A stretch of 64,000 bases of DNA. Source: Taxillus chinensis (taxonomy: Eukaryota; Streptophyta; Magnoliopsida; Santalales; Loranthaceae). Positions 9,604 to 21,010 of this stretch are shown one piece after another. A program made the position numbers and the translations under genes. The notes beneath the pieces are model-generated. The model saw only the letters and a program-made list of their open reading frames with translations. It had not been told where the DNA came from and ran no database searches. The stretch covers positions 4,622,021 to 4,686,020 of the forward strand of contig CM042087.1 of the NCBI GenBank assembly GCA_023512835.1. Direction: 5' to 3'. The first letter of the stretch is position 1; every line of letters begins with the position of its first letter.

Positions 9604-10600
9604 CCAAACCGTCGATGGCCACAACGTGGAGAAACATGGAGAAACACATGATTAGCCACAGAAAACTCCAAAGGTCACCGCCTCTAGTCTACATAAGACT
9701 TCTGGCGACTCTGAGCGGACAACAAGCGCTGACGAATCAACTTGACCTTGTCCGTAGCCTCTTGAAGCAACTGTGGATACAACACCTCAAAAGGAGTTAT
9801 CCCAATGGATGCCTGATAACTGTTGTTGTAGGAAAACGCCACCAAAGGAAGGTGAGTTGCCCATGAACCCCCAAAATCTAACACACAGGCCCTCAACATG
9901 TACTCCAATTTTTGATTCGTCCTCTCAGTCTGACCGTCAGTCTCAGGGTGAAAGGCTGTGCTCAAGTTAAGCTTTGTCCCCATAGCCTCCTGCAAGCCTG
10001 CCCAAAAATGAGAAGTGAACCTCGAATCTCTGTCGGACACAATCGAGGATGGTACCCCATGCAGTCGCACAAGCTCGTTCACATATAGCTGACTCAAGGC
10101 CCCAATGGAATCCTACTCTCGAACGGCAAGGAAATGGGTCTACTTGGTGAGTCAATCCATAATCACCCATATCATGTCTTTCCTCCCATTGGTGGGTGGA
10201 AGACCCGTCACAAAGTCCATCACTAAGTGGTTCCACTTCCATTCCGCTATCGGCAACGGTTGCAACATGCGCACCGGCCGCTGATGTTCAGCCTTCACTT
10301 ATTGAGAAGTGACGCACTTCGAAACAAAAGCAGCCACATCACGTTTTATCCCCGGCTACCAAAAATGCCCCTAAAGTGCATAGTACATCTTCGTACCCCT
10401 AGGATGCATAGCAACTCTAGACTGATGAAACTCCCTCATCGCCTCATCTTTGAGAGAAGAAGCCACTACTGGCCGCCCCTGAAAAGATAACTCATTTTCA
10501 GGACCCTCTGTCCAGTCCTCAGATAGCTCACTAGCCTCAATATGGGCATGGAGAACCTCACACTCAATATCACCCAACTGTCCCTCCTGGACTCGCTGTA
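9604..10600 (-). pseudogene. T1 integrase zinc-binding and catalytic core (broken)
   Basis: The core ORF 10097-9684 carries the second catalytic Asp (SIVSDRDSRFTS) and the Glu (HPETDGQTERTNQ). The first Asp (VMDFVTGLP-like) lies upstream near 10215 in another frame. The zinc-binding part near 10577-10371 shows HPRGTKMYYAL. Several frameshifts and stops separate these blocks, so no continuous integrase is possible. Order and spacing follow the Tekay/Del polyprotein. Confidence 0.85.
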
Positions 10601-11150
10601 CAACTCAGGCACAACAACAATAGGACTCAGCACTATCCTACCATCACGAGCAATAGGCTGTAACTACAACATCGCCAACACATCGCCAACTGCTCCATCA
10701 GCTTCCACTCTCACACTACCACCTCAGCCTTTCCTTTCCTGCTCAACGCGTCAGCCACAACATTGCCCTTGCCTGGGGTATAGGCGAGAGTAAAGTCAAA
10801 GGTCTACAAATACTCCACCCATCTCCCCTGCCTCAGATTCAAGTCCTTCTGAGTAAAAATATACTGAAGGCACTTGTGGTCGAAGAACACCACAAACTTT
10901 TCCCTCAAGAGATAATGCTGCCAACTCTTCGATGACAGCAGCCAACTCAAGATCATGAGTAAGGTAATTCTACTCATGCGATTTCAACTGTCTCGACCCA
11001 TAAGCTACTATACTGTGCTCCTGCATAAGCACACACCCCAAACCAATCCTGGACGCGTCACAATACACCTCATATGGGACGTCCTCCCTAGGTAACCTCA
11101 ACAAAGGTGCAATGGTGAAACGGGTCTTGAGAGTCTCAAACGCCTGCTAA
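10601..11150 (-). pseudogene. T1 RNase H (broken)
   Basis: Conceptual minus-strand translation shows [16 protein letters not shown] near 11070-11020 (first catalytic Asp), an [11 protein letters not shown] block with a following stop, then DLELAAV near 10940 and a final VADALSR-like block near 10755. This is the gypsy RNase H order between RT and integrase. Stops and indels interrupt it repeatedly. Confidence 0.75.
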
Positions 11151-11990
11151 CACTTGTCAGTCCACCCAAACTTCACTCCCTTCCTGGTCAATGCCGTTAT
11201 AGGAGCTGCCAAACAGGAGAACCCCTCTACAAAACGATGATAATACCCCGCCAAGCCAAGAAAACTACGAATTCCGAAAACATTGGTTGGCCTCTCCCAT
11301 GATGATACAACCTCAATCTTAGTTGGGTCCACTCTAACCCCCTCAGCTAACACTACATGGCCAAGAAAATGAACCTCCTGCATCCAAAACTCACATTCCC
11401 TAAACTAAGTAAACAACTATTGGTCCCTCAAGGTTTGCAACACTATTGCAAAATGCTCCACATGCTCCCTCTCCATCTTGGAATACACCAAAATATTGTC
11501 AATGAACACAACAACAAAAGAATCCAAGTATGGAGCAAAAACTTGGTTAATAAGATGCATGAACACTACTGGTGCATTAGTGAGCCCGAAAGGCATCACT
11601 ACCCACTCATACCCATAACGGCACCGAAAAGCAGTCTTAGGGATGTCCTCATCCCTAACCCTCAACTGGTGGTACCTCGATCGTAGATCTATCTTGGAAT
11701 ACCACTGGGCCCCACTCAACTGGTCAAACAAGTCATCTATCCGAGGCAATGGATACTTATTCTTCACAGTCACCAAATCCAGCTTCCTATAGTCAATGTA
11801 AAGATGAAGTGTACCATCTACCTTCTTTGCAAAGAGCACCGGAGCACCCTAGGGTGAGGTACTCGGCCTAATATACCCCTGGTTCACCAACTACTCTATC
11901 TGCCTCTAAAGCTCCCTCAACTCAGCTGGTCCCATACGATAAGCCACTTGGCAGATTGGACCCGTCCCCGGTACCAACTCAATAGTAAAC
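11147..11990 (-). pseudogene. T1 reverse transcriptase with altered active site
   Basis: ORF 11839-11417 has [46 protein letters not shown] and [12 protein letters not shown]. The last should carry two adjacent Asp residues; here the second is Asn (codon at 11495-11497), which removes a metal ligand. The thumb continues in ORF 11383-11147 ([25 protein letters not shown]). The N-terminal part lies near 11850-11990 with two stops (VPGTGPICQVAYRM visible). Lineage fits the chromodomain downstream. Confidence 0.87.
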
Positions 11991-12650
11991 TCCATACTCT
12001 TCTTAGGTGGTAAACTCCTCAACTCTTCAGGAAAGACATCCTAAAATTGGTCAACAACTGCTAGCCACACCCTTTTTCCCATCTTTCCATGCTCAACAAA
12101 AGTTAGGGCTACCAACCTGTGGGTAATGGCATCCCACTGGTCCAACACTGGTCCAACCCAACTCGCCTCACAATCCCACTCCCCCTGCAGTGTGCAAGAA
12201 ACCCCCGCAGGTGACACGAATGATACATGGCACCGATAACAATCTATTTTGACTTAGAAAGCCATAAGCTAATCCATACCCAAGATCAGGTCAAACGTCC
12301 TCAATGGCATCACATATAAATTGAAGCTAAGCTCCACATCTCCTATGGTTAACACACAGTCATGACAAACATGCCGCACCTCAATCATACCTCCCACCAA
12401 AGACTCAACGACTAGGGGTCTTGCTGCCTCAATATATACTAATCCCAAGCCATCAATTATAAGCTCAGCAACAAAAGAACATGATGCACCCGTATCGAAA
12501 AGAACAGAAGCAAGCGTACGAGAGATCAAAAGGGTACCTCGAACCACCAAAGGTCCTGCCCCACCCTCCACCGGTGGAGGCGGTAGCTCAGCCTCCTCCT
12601 GGGGTGTGACATTCAACACAAACACCCTCCCTTGGCCCGTACCACTGGTC
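11991..12650 (-). pseudogene. T1 aspartic protease
   Basis: ORF 12625-12269 encodes a retropepsin-like domain. The active site is SVLFDTGASCSFV near 12500 and the second block is RTFDLILGMD at the end of the ORF. A stop lies just past GMD. The linker to RT, 12268-11991, is recognisable only in patches. The protease sits in Pol directly after the Gag zinc knuckles, as expected for this lineage. Confidence 0.85.
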
Positions 12651-13052
12651 GGCTCACTTACTGGACGGTTCCCGCCATGGCTGCCTCTAGCTTTAGTCTG
12701 CTGCCGCTCTAGCCTCCCCTGAGGTCGGATCTGACTGGATCCTACCTAACTAGCCTGCCACTAACGAGCTAGTCTCTCTGTTGGTGCACGAAAACTGGCA
12801 TCACTCCTCATGCTAGATGCCATGCCTCCTCCTCCCTTGTTGTTGCTCCAGCAAACTCAGCTCAAATGACCTTCTCGTCCACAGCTCTTACAGTGCCAAT
12901 CCTTCTTGGGACACTCCCTCTTAACGTGGCCTTGCTCCCCACAACAATAACAACTGTTTAGGAGACACCCTTCTGAACCTCCCTATGTGCTACCACCAAA
13001 GGTGAACCTCCCTGGGTTCACTGAGGGTTAACCCTTGTTGCAGATGGAACTG
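12651..13052 (-). pseudogene. T1 Gag C-terminus with two zinc knuckles
   Basis: Minus-strand translation near 12955-12855 shows CYCCGEQGHVKREC (a perfect CX2CX4HX4C knuckle) followed by CKSCGREGHLS with a stop where the next residue should be. The fragment ends at 13048-13052, the AACTG target duplication of solo LTR S1. The N-terminal half of the same gag resumes at 38421. Confidence 0.85.
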
Positions 13053-13237
13053 TGTAATGACCCGTGTTTTACAGTATGTAAGAAGTTAACCACAGATGCC
13101 TTGTGAGTGGAAGTTGTTGGGTTTTAGGGAATTTCCTTCCCACACACTTTAGCTAAAACACCTTGGATGTTAGTGCACAAGTTTGAGGCAAGAGATGGGC
13201 CCAAGAGGGGACTTTTGGGAGGTGCATGTGACAATTC

Positions 13238-13800
13238 ATAACATGCTTTTATGCCCTAGGAAGATGCTATTTGCATATACAGGCACTTTTAGGCTGTTTT
13301 ATCAGGTTTTGGAGATTGATTTTGACCAAGTAGATGGCCTCAAATCAATTGGCGTGTAGACCAAAAGTTTCTTAGAATGATGTCCTCTACCTTCCACAGA
13401 AGTTTCAGAGCCAAAGGCCTTGAATGCTAATTGGACCAATTGGCGTGCAAGCATATTATTGCATACCAGCCTTCTACATGATGCAAGGAAGCTTGGGGTA
13501 GAATTTCAGGGTATTTGGACCTGCACGCCAATTGGGGATATGGCGTGCAATATGGCGTGCAACCATATTTTTGTACCGTCACCTTGGTTTTGTTATTCTA
13601 ATCACCTCCCCCCAAAGGACCCCATCGGAATTGGGGGTTTTTGTCGTTGTGGCAAGGTTACTTTGGTCCTACGTTTTGATGTGGGTTCTTTATCAAACTG
13701 TCTTTGATGTTGGGGCCATAAGAGGGAAGGCTCTTAGGTTTAGGGTCTTTTGGTGACGCGCAGAGAGAGAGAGAGAGAGAGAGGGAGGAGAGAGGAGCCC
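13238..13800 (+). repeat. Athila LTR fragment
   Basis: From CATAACATGCTTTTATG onward the sequence aligns, diverged, to the LTR of Athila element E (54898 on). Shared blocks are CCTAGGAAGATG then ATTTGC (13255 and 55000) and AGAATGATGTCCTCTACC (13374 and 55119), with repeated GGCGTGCAA motifs. The start is rearranged relative to E, and the right edge is lost in a GA microsatellite (about 13761-13788). Confidence 0.7.
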
Positions 13801-13869
13801 CGGAGCCGCGGGGCGGGGGCGTTCGGGGGTCTTCCTTTCCACCCGGGTCCTTGTGGTGCGATTTGCAGA

Positions 13870-14740
13870 AAAAATTGAGCCTGGCAAAGGGGGGGTGGGC
13901 TCTTATTCAAACTCTTTCTTTTCTCCAAGCAGCTTATCTGTTTAAGGATCCGAGTCCAATGGGAGTTTTTTTTTTTTCCAGGGAAAACCAATAGGAGTAT
14001 TTTGTTTTTTTCCAAGGGATCACAAAAACCCTCTTTCACCTTTCAACAGCTCCCCAGCCAGTTTCTTTCCCGTTTTTGTTTTCCCTCACTTTACATGAGA
14101 AAGTATGATATTTATACAAAACTCAAGAGACACCTTGGACTTTTCGATCCCCACACCCCCGACGCCTGACCCGGATGGGGCCAGATCTTGGTTTGAATGG
14201 TCTTTTGTTGCGGTGTCCACCCGGAGACCCGTGTGCTTCTTGACTGCTCTCTTCATCGGGCGGCCGTCTTTAAGCGGTTTTGTGAGCCGTCTTCTGGTCC
14301 GGTGTTTTTCCTACCCGTGTAGGCCGCCTTCCCGTGTCGGTGGTTCTTACCCGATCTATTCTCGGAACCTTGTCCGTCCCTTCCTACCCCATGTGCCTTC
14401 CCCTGTGGTTCCTTCCCGTAGGTTCCTTCTTGTGTCCTTTCCGTATGTCCTTCCCTGTGTGTTCCTCTCCTTGGTTCCTCCCGTGTGTAGTCCCTCCGAT
14501 GGTTCCTTCCCTGTGTGTCCTTCTCCGTATGGTCCTTACCCGGGCAGAAGTCCGCCTCTCCCTCGTTTCTTTCTCGCTCTATTTTCCTTACTCCTTTTTC
14601 CTTAAGTTCTTGTCCTAGGTTGTTCCTTATTGTAGTTTTGTTCTGGTTTTCCAGTGTTGCCCTACTCTTGTCCGATCGGAGTTCCTGTCCTTGCTTTGTC
14701 TCCGAGTCCCTTTGATTGTGACTCCTTCGCAATGTCAAAA
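13870..14740 (-). repeat. Element C 3' LTR (approximate)
   Basis: The segment 13885-14230 is a diverged direct repeat of 22665-22990: GCTCTTATTC, ACTCTTTCTTTTCTC, CTTATCTGTTTA and later GTCCACCCG occur in the same order. Read on the minus strand this is the 3' end of a SIRE LTR, similar to 41480-41650 of element D. Pyrimidine-rich degenerate CCTTCCxGTGT repeats (about 14330-14560) occupy its upstream part. The 5' edge is uncertain. Confidence 0.6.
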
Positions 14741-15299
14741 CCAAGTCTCGATCATTCAAGGCTTTATCAGATATCCAGGGTTTGATCCACAACCCCCAAT
14801 GGAAGCCCAACCCTTTGTTCACGGCAAAGTCTCAACCCCACCATCTTATCACAACAACCTTTCTTTTTCCTGCTGGCTTCATCAGACGTGCTTCTCTCTT
14901 CTCCATTGTCTCGTGGGGGTGTTGGCTCTATGTTTGCCCCTCCACAATAGACATTTGAGAGACCAGGCCAATCCCACCTTCGGCCTCCTTGCCCGGATCC
15001 CTTGGTTTCTCACCGGGTGGATCCCACTCTTCTCCCTTCTCACCTCGCCGGGTCCCATTGTTCTTCCACAGGCTCCACCTAGGACGAGAGGATCATTGGC
15101 CGAATCGAGACCATCATGGGTGGCGACTGCCGCGATGGGAGGGTGGGGTTTCCATGGCTTCTCCTCACGCCTCAATGAAGTCTCCCCGGAGGCCCTCTTC
15201 CAACATGGCCTCACGTGCCCTCTTCGTAAGAGAAAACCCTCATCTCCATCTCCCTCGGGTTGTCAGTCTTTCTAGAAGGTCCTTTCCCACAGGTCAATG
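14741..15299 (-). other. Element C region between env-like remnant and 3' LTR
   Basis: No domain was recognised. On the minus strand this lies after the env-position ORF and before the LTR, corresponding to the 3' untranslated part of a SIRE element. It contains short open frames in several registers, none with family similarity. Confidence 0.35.
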
Positions 15300-17050
15300 T
15301 CGGCGGGAAGGTACTTTCAAGACATCTTCTTAGAAGACGCGAAGGCTTTCTTGCCTTGCTTCCATCCGCATCGAGACGGGTCACCCAAGAGGGGGAGGTC
15401 ACCAGGGTGAGGGGAGGGGGGGCTCGAGGCAAGGGGCTGGAGCCTTTTGGGTTGCCCAGGCGGCCCTTCCCCGGAGAGGGGGGCGGGCCCCCCCCCCGGT
15501 CCGAGCGGGGCGGCCATGCCCGATCCCGGGGGGGCGAGGGGCCAGACCTTTCCTGGGGAGGGCGGGGGCGGGGGGCGCCGAGGGCCCTTCCATGGCTTGG
15601 GCGCTTGGCTGGGCACGTCCACCGAGGCACGGGGACCGTGCCAGAGGCCCCAAGGCACGAGCTTGGGGCCCCCGCACAGGAGCGGGCGGCGAGGAGTCCG
15701 CAAAGAAAAAGAAGAAAGCGAGCACCGGAGCACCAGAGGCCCGGAGCGGAGGCACCGAGCGGAGGCTCCGAGCAAGAGACCCGCGCCAGTCACCACGGAC
15801 GCGGCGCAGGAGAAGAGGGTCCACCAGCAGGGACGGGCGGCGGGCCGGAGGGGGGGAACACACACGGGGGCCCGCGTAAGAGCCGGGCCTCCAAGACAGT
15901 CCCGGGATGACGGTACCCCGGAGTGGTGTCGATGGAGGGAAACGGCCAGGCCGAGGGACGCGAGAGGTCGGACCGGGTGAGGAGAGGAGGCGGGGCTTCC
16001 AAGAAAGGAAAGAGGACACAGCGGTGGCGACGGCAACAGAACACCGCAGCAGCAAGCGGAAGGAGAGGGAGGGGGACATCAGCAAGAGGGGCGGAGGAAA
16101 CAGCTAGACGCACCGCGCCGAGAGGGCCCCGCAACCTCGGACGGTTCAAAGCACGGACGCGGCCGGGAGGCCCAGAGGGGAGGGCGAAGAACGGACCGAA
16201 CCGAGAGGACGTGCGAACCGACCTCGGGGCTTGGCGTCGGAGGGGTCACCAACAGCCGCCTTGTTGTTCCGGGGCGGGGAGAACCGAGAGCACTTGGGTC
16301 GGCGAGCGGCATGTTCCCGTCCAGGCGAAGGGACAGGAAAGAGCCGAGGGAAACGAGACACCATCAACTTGGCAAATGGTCCGACGAAGAGCCGAAGACA
16401 AGCCGAGGACGCCCGAAGGAATGGTTTTTGGGACCATTTTGTAGAAAACGAAAAGAACATCCCCCAACCATGGAGACCTTCAAGACGCCGTACATGGCCA
16501 GCAGAAGATCGTACGACCAGTCAGGGCGGATGGCGAGCCAGCAGGCACGAAGAAAGCGCCAACACGACACCCCGGAGGTTCACCTTGTATTCCTTTCCTT
16601 TGATCGTGCACCCCAGAGCCGCCATCGGTCGGCATCCGGACGTTGTGGTTCACCAAGAGGAAGTGAAGAGAGGCGCGGAGAACCCGGAGGATGACGATGG
16701 ATCACCGCGGACATAAAGGTTAGGGAATCTTTGTGCACAATCCTTGGTATCTCAAGAATGTCATCGATAGAAGATCGACGGGATTGGAGACCAAGGTTGA
16801 GCAGTGCAGGCTTCAGAAGAGGGCAGCGGAGAAACCACCGAGGATCAAAACGATCCAATCACAATGGCAGGAGAACGCCGGAAAGAAGACTGGGGCCAGC
16901 AGATTTGATGGGAAGGGAGAGGAAAGGTGAGGTCTTGACAAGAGAAGGAGCACAGAGGGTTAGGGATTTGAAATGAGCAATACGTGCTTCTCAGAATGAT
17001 CGAACATATAAGACCAGCCAGCAAAGTCAGGGTCAGGAAGTGGGAGGAGG
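15300..17050 (-). pseudogene. Element C env-position ORF remnant
   Basis: Minus-strand conceptual translation shows blocks of the same ORF as element D in changing frames: GCTIKGKEYKV near 16635 (D: GCTYRGKEYKV), YDLLLAMYGV near 16515 (D: YNLLLAMYGV) and GPKNHSFGR near 16435 (D: NPKNQSFGR). The downstream part, 15300-16300, is very GC-rich and would encode the Pro/Ala/Ser-rich linker seen in D. Long Arg/Pro-rich open frames on both strands here are a by-product of base composition. The start corresponds to about 17000, where the leader resembles 58750-58850. Confidence 0.7.
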
Positions 17051-18360
17051 TGGGGACCCGCCGACATGCCATGTCTTTGTCCGGATATCGAGGCTCTCCA
17101 GAATAAAACGATGTCGTGGAGACCGCATACCAGAGAGATTACAATTGCCATCCAGAAGTGAGCACCCGAGATAGCATTTAATGAATCATCATTATTCCTC
17201 CTCAAAAGCATGCACATAGAGTATACGTGGATGTCACGAACAGTCGGAGCCGAGGAGGCGACCTCATCCGAGTTAATAATATTCGGGAAAGAGTACCGGA
17301 TGAATAATAGACCTTGTCCGTCATAAAGGTTTGGGAGAAGAGAGGATTCCTTTTGCTAAGTCGAGAGAAGAGAGACCACAACCTTCAACCGAGACAGGAC
17401 TGGATTTATCAAATGGTTGCAGAAAATCAACCGAGCTAAATAAAGATAACGAAAATACAAAAGCCAAGCAGGAAGACGGATTAGAGAAGATAATCAAAGG
17501 AAAAGCAACATAATCCGACTAATAAGAAAGAACTCATGCAGGCAGGAATGAGAGACGTACCAAGGAAAGGACAATCCGAGTCGGAGAAAAGCAAAGAATA
17601 CACAGGTCATATAGTCAACATAAAAACCGTTTTGAAAAAAGAGCAGATTAATTAAGATCATATGATTTGGCTTCATTAGATTCAGAGGGAAATGAAAGGA
17701 CACATGTCAAAAGAATGCAGATGATACATAAAATGCAGGAAGAAAGAAAACACCACACACGCCCTTTTCCGATTTAAAACAGATGTCCCATCCAGAGTAC
17801 CAGGAGGGAGCCGGACATTAGGGGTCGCGCTCCCCCGAGACATTTAATCCTCTCAATGAAAAGCTCCCAGAGCAAAGGCAAAGGCTGAGACATAACGGGG
17901 ATACAATAAAATAAAAGCATTTTCCCCGAGCCGCACCTCCGTCCGCCCATTGGTTCAGCCCGCCATCTTATTAAAACACTAGTCATGCTTTGTGTATTCA
18001 TCCACCGCATTCCAGCTAGCCCATTTCACTTCTTCAACTACGCACGTTAGAGAATCAAAGAGCATGCTTTGTTAAGGGTGATTAATGGAGTGAAGATCAT
18101 GAACCGACCGAGGTAAATCATAAACGTAATTATGTGCTTTACCTTCACGGAACCAGCATCCTCCCATTAGAGGTGGATAATATCAAGCATGAAACCGTTG
18201 ACAAAGAGTATGATCAGAATACAGCAGAGAGTTTTACTCTTTCAAGAAACATACAAGCATGGTCCCGGAGTAATATTTTTGTGTATTCAAAGAGAACTAC
18301 AAGAGTCGAGCATCCATAGGGCGAAACCTCGCACGAGGGGCTTTGTAAATAGTCGCTAAT
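17051..18360 (-). other. Element C spacer between pol and env-like remnant
   Basis: No coding sequence is seen. It corresponds to the 53540-54897 plus 58444-58852 spacer of element D. A CTCGGGGGAGCG sequence near 17840 (minus strand) resembles the repeated purine tracts found in D. Confidence 0.45.
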
Positions 18361-18790
18361 TGATCTTCAAAGGCAACATGTTCCGAAATATGGTTTTTGA
18401 GAACATGATCCTATGAGGATATCGACCCAAGCTCGTCTTAGGAGATGACAGATTGTTGCAGGCAATCGCCATGTTGTCACAAGTGGAAAGAGGACAGGGA
18501 ATCCGAGTCGAAGTCCTTTGCACCAGAGCGCAACTTCCACAGCCTATTCCCCCAAAGAGGTGATCGTTTTCTTCTATCACCATGGATCACATTTCCAGAA
18601 CCGACACGTACCGCTCTTTTCCCGCCAGCGCACCAAGTCGCATCGAGCCCGGATAGGGGTGCTCCTTTGGGTCCGAGGGCCCACACGTCCCTTTGAGACC
18701 TTATACCTTTTACATGAAGCAAGGACTCCTTGGGTTTGCCTGATACGGCCAAAGCAGGCAAACATGCCAGGCCTGTCGAAGAGAGCAAGG
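18361..18790 (-). pseudogene. Element C copia RNase H remnant
   Basis: Conceptual translation has CDNMAIACNNLSSPKTS near 18460 and an SKNHIF-like then EHVA-like end near 18380, aligning with CDNTSAIAISNNPITHPKTK and HISFEHVATDD of element D (53310-53452). Upstream GCGSCALVQ aligns with GSCCAQLFW. Frames change several times through small deletions. Confidence 0.75.
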
Positions 18791-19480
18791 CCATCATCCC
18801 TCCGAGTCTCACATTTACCATAGCCGTCCACATCCGATCTACTTGCACGCGCATTGGAGTTTTGACGGGAGGACCTCCAACCACTCTTAATAGACCAGGT
18901 CTTGCCGATTGATGTCCTTCCTTTATTGTTTGACTTCATTCCAAGGAGAGGACGCCCCATCATGCTCATTTCAAACTTGCCGTCATCACTTACACCTTTC
19001 ACAAGCTTCGGATTCGTGATCCGAATGATACGTCCACGATATTGTACCGCAGGGCCTTTCTCGTCGGAGGGGTGCTATCTTCCTTTTTGGAGTTAGAGCA
19101 GAGATTCGACAGCACGGCTCTTGAGCTTGCTTCAAACCATACGAGCTTTTTGAGTTTGGACAGAGCCCCTTAGGTTCAGGCGGAGGTGTTCAACACCCCC
19201 TCTTAGGTCCCATTCAGAAGCCTCTGCGTCCATTTGATAAACTATGAGTTTTCATATGAGCATCGCGAATATTCGATCCCAGCTGCACGAGCAGGTTTCA
19301 TCCTTCCTTCTTCTTGACATATCCTTTGGCACCACCGCTTTGTTCGACTATCCATCCGTATCCTTGTCCACACCCATTTACGCCAAGACTTGCCGAACTT
19401 GGCCTTGGTACAGGCCACACATTATCTCTTAAATTGTTCAACTCTTCTGCACGGCCTCACCCTTGAAGGCCATCTACCAC
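18791..19480 (-). pseudogene. Element C copia RT remnant
   Basis: Nucleotide-level alignment to D 52080-52990 is clear on the minus strand: ACCAAGGCCAAG near 19405, GCCAAAGGATAT then GTCAAGAAGAAGG near 19320, TATGAAAACT near 19250, TTGAAGCAAGCTC near 19125, and GGCAAGTTTGAAATGAGCA near 18980. The catalytic Asp pair region is recognisable only as ATCGTGGACGTATCATTCGG near 19040, shortened. No open frame spans the domain. Confidence 0.75.
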
Positions 19481-20640
19481 CTTTGGTTCTATTTGAGAGA
19501 AGCATGAGAGACTCATGTTTGAGGGGCGCTCTTGTTCTTACACAACAAGGATCCCAACCTTGACCAGGGGTTTCGGTCCATCTATTTCTCGTGGTTGGTT
19601 GATCTTACGAGCCTTCCAGTATTGGGGTCATGTACATCGTTGGCTCTCCGGAGAGAGTTCCGTTTGGGTACGGAGACAGGTTCTTCACCATTTCTTCCGT
19701 TAACGTCCGCGCTAAAGGCTCCATTTTGGTATCCGAGGGTTGTCCGGCAGGTCCGAGCGAGCACCGTAGCACTCCAATTCTTTGTTTCGCGATGCCACTG
19801 AGGCAGATCCTCAGACGGTAGCAGATATTCATAACTTCAGTTCGACGTTCTCCAATGACCCATATTGGAATTTGAAGGACCGACTTTGCCACAGATAGTT
19901 TCATCAAGGTTACATGGATGATTCTTCAACTTTAAAAGTTTTCTATTAGACCCGAGCCTTCATAGGAGACCCACAAAACCATCATCGATTTTTGGTTCAA
20001 TTTATTCCGGTCTCTTTGCCATTTACAGAAAAGACACCCAGGCCAAAGGAATTGAAGGTTTTCGCCTCCACATCTCAAGGGTGTTTTCATGGTAGATTTA
20101 TTTATTAAGTCTTTCAACATACAGGGCACCTCACCCAAGACGAGGAGCACCCTCCTAACATGGATCTACCCCAACAAGTTCGATTCTCCCACCCCATTTT
20201 TTGTGGGGTTCGGGGGCAGAGAAGTCACAGCCCCGTTCAACAATAGACTCACTCAAAAGTCACACCATGACCCCCGACGCATTTAAGCTCCCTTGGGGTG
20301 CTTACCATAGAGATCTACAGATGTTCAAAGTTTGATCCTTTGATTTCGAACACACCCAGACCGGGTAACATCGAACCACAAGAGATCTCGCACCAAATAA
20401 AAGACCACAAGGTCCATGAAGAGTCAAGAGCAGGTAACCATTTGCTTTTAAGCCATGTTTGGTCCTTTACCAGTTGGCATTCTCGCAGAGGTCTCCAGAG
20501 AACTTGAGTTTGGGTAAAGCGACAGGACGCCAAATTTAGACAAAGTCTTAAAATTTAAATGGCCCTGGCCATCCACACTTCATCTTGCTTTGGGGCAACG
20601 CAGAATTATTTCTTAGACCACCAAAGCCCCATCTCTTGAC
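19481..20640 (-). pseudogene. Element C copia integrase remnant
   Basis: Alignment to D 48950-49980 on the minus strand: CATTTAAATTTTAA then ACTTTGTCTAAA near 20560, GAATGCCAACT near 20485, GATCAAACTTTGAACAT near 20325, ACACCCTTGAGATGTGGAGG near 20085 and TTGAAGAATC then ATCCATGT near 19930. The element keeps the order but is shorter than D throughout. Catalytic residues cannot be assigned because of indels. Confidence 0.75.
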
Positions 20641-21010
20641 CGAACTAACTCTCCAGGATAGTTTCTCTTATCGACAGGTGTTGGACAAAGGAACGAAATC
20701 CTTTGTCACATAGTTTATCCCTTAAAATTATGCTTTAAACCTTCGACAGGCACTTTAGGATGACACAGGTAAGTGCCATCCCCGCCTTACCTTTGCATTG
20801 TCGCATAGAAACGGATGGACCTTGTTTATCATTAACTTCACAAGCCGGTCACCCTCATAGCCGGCCACACAGGACCACTGCTTTGATTGACTTTAACCAG
20901 ACCGCAATTCACCAGAGAGCTCCTAAGCCAGTTTACCTTTTGGTGCCCAACTTGTTTCGTTTAGAGGGCAAAGATGTCAATATTACGGATTTATTTTGTT
21001 AGCTTTCTTT
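20641..21010 (-). pseudogene. Element C copia protease remnant
   Basis: The minus strand matches D 48740-48900: GGTTTAAAGCATAAT near 20735, TATGTGACAAAGGATTT near 20710 and GTCCAACACCTG near 20685, then AAGAGATGGGG near 20630. This is the C-terminal flank of the copia protease and its linker to integrase. The active site region upstream is not recognisable. Confidence 0.65.

Noticed and set aside
14253..14822. 189-codon charged minus-strand ORF near the element C 3' LTR
   Set aside because: Made from degenerate CCTTCCxGTGT repeats in the LTR; no domain.
15300..16300. Ribosomal DNA or ITS because of high GC and CG content
   Set aside because: No 18S, 5.8S or 25S signature was found, and flanking sequence is SIRE element C.
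15211..16720. Overlapping long Arg/Pro-rich ORFs in a GC-rich block, considered as a host gene or CpG-island promoter
   Set aside because: The block aligns on the minus strand with the linker and domain of the SIRE env-position ORF; the open frames reflect base composition.
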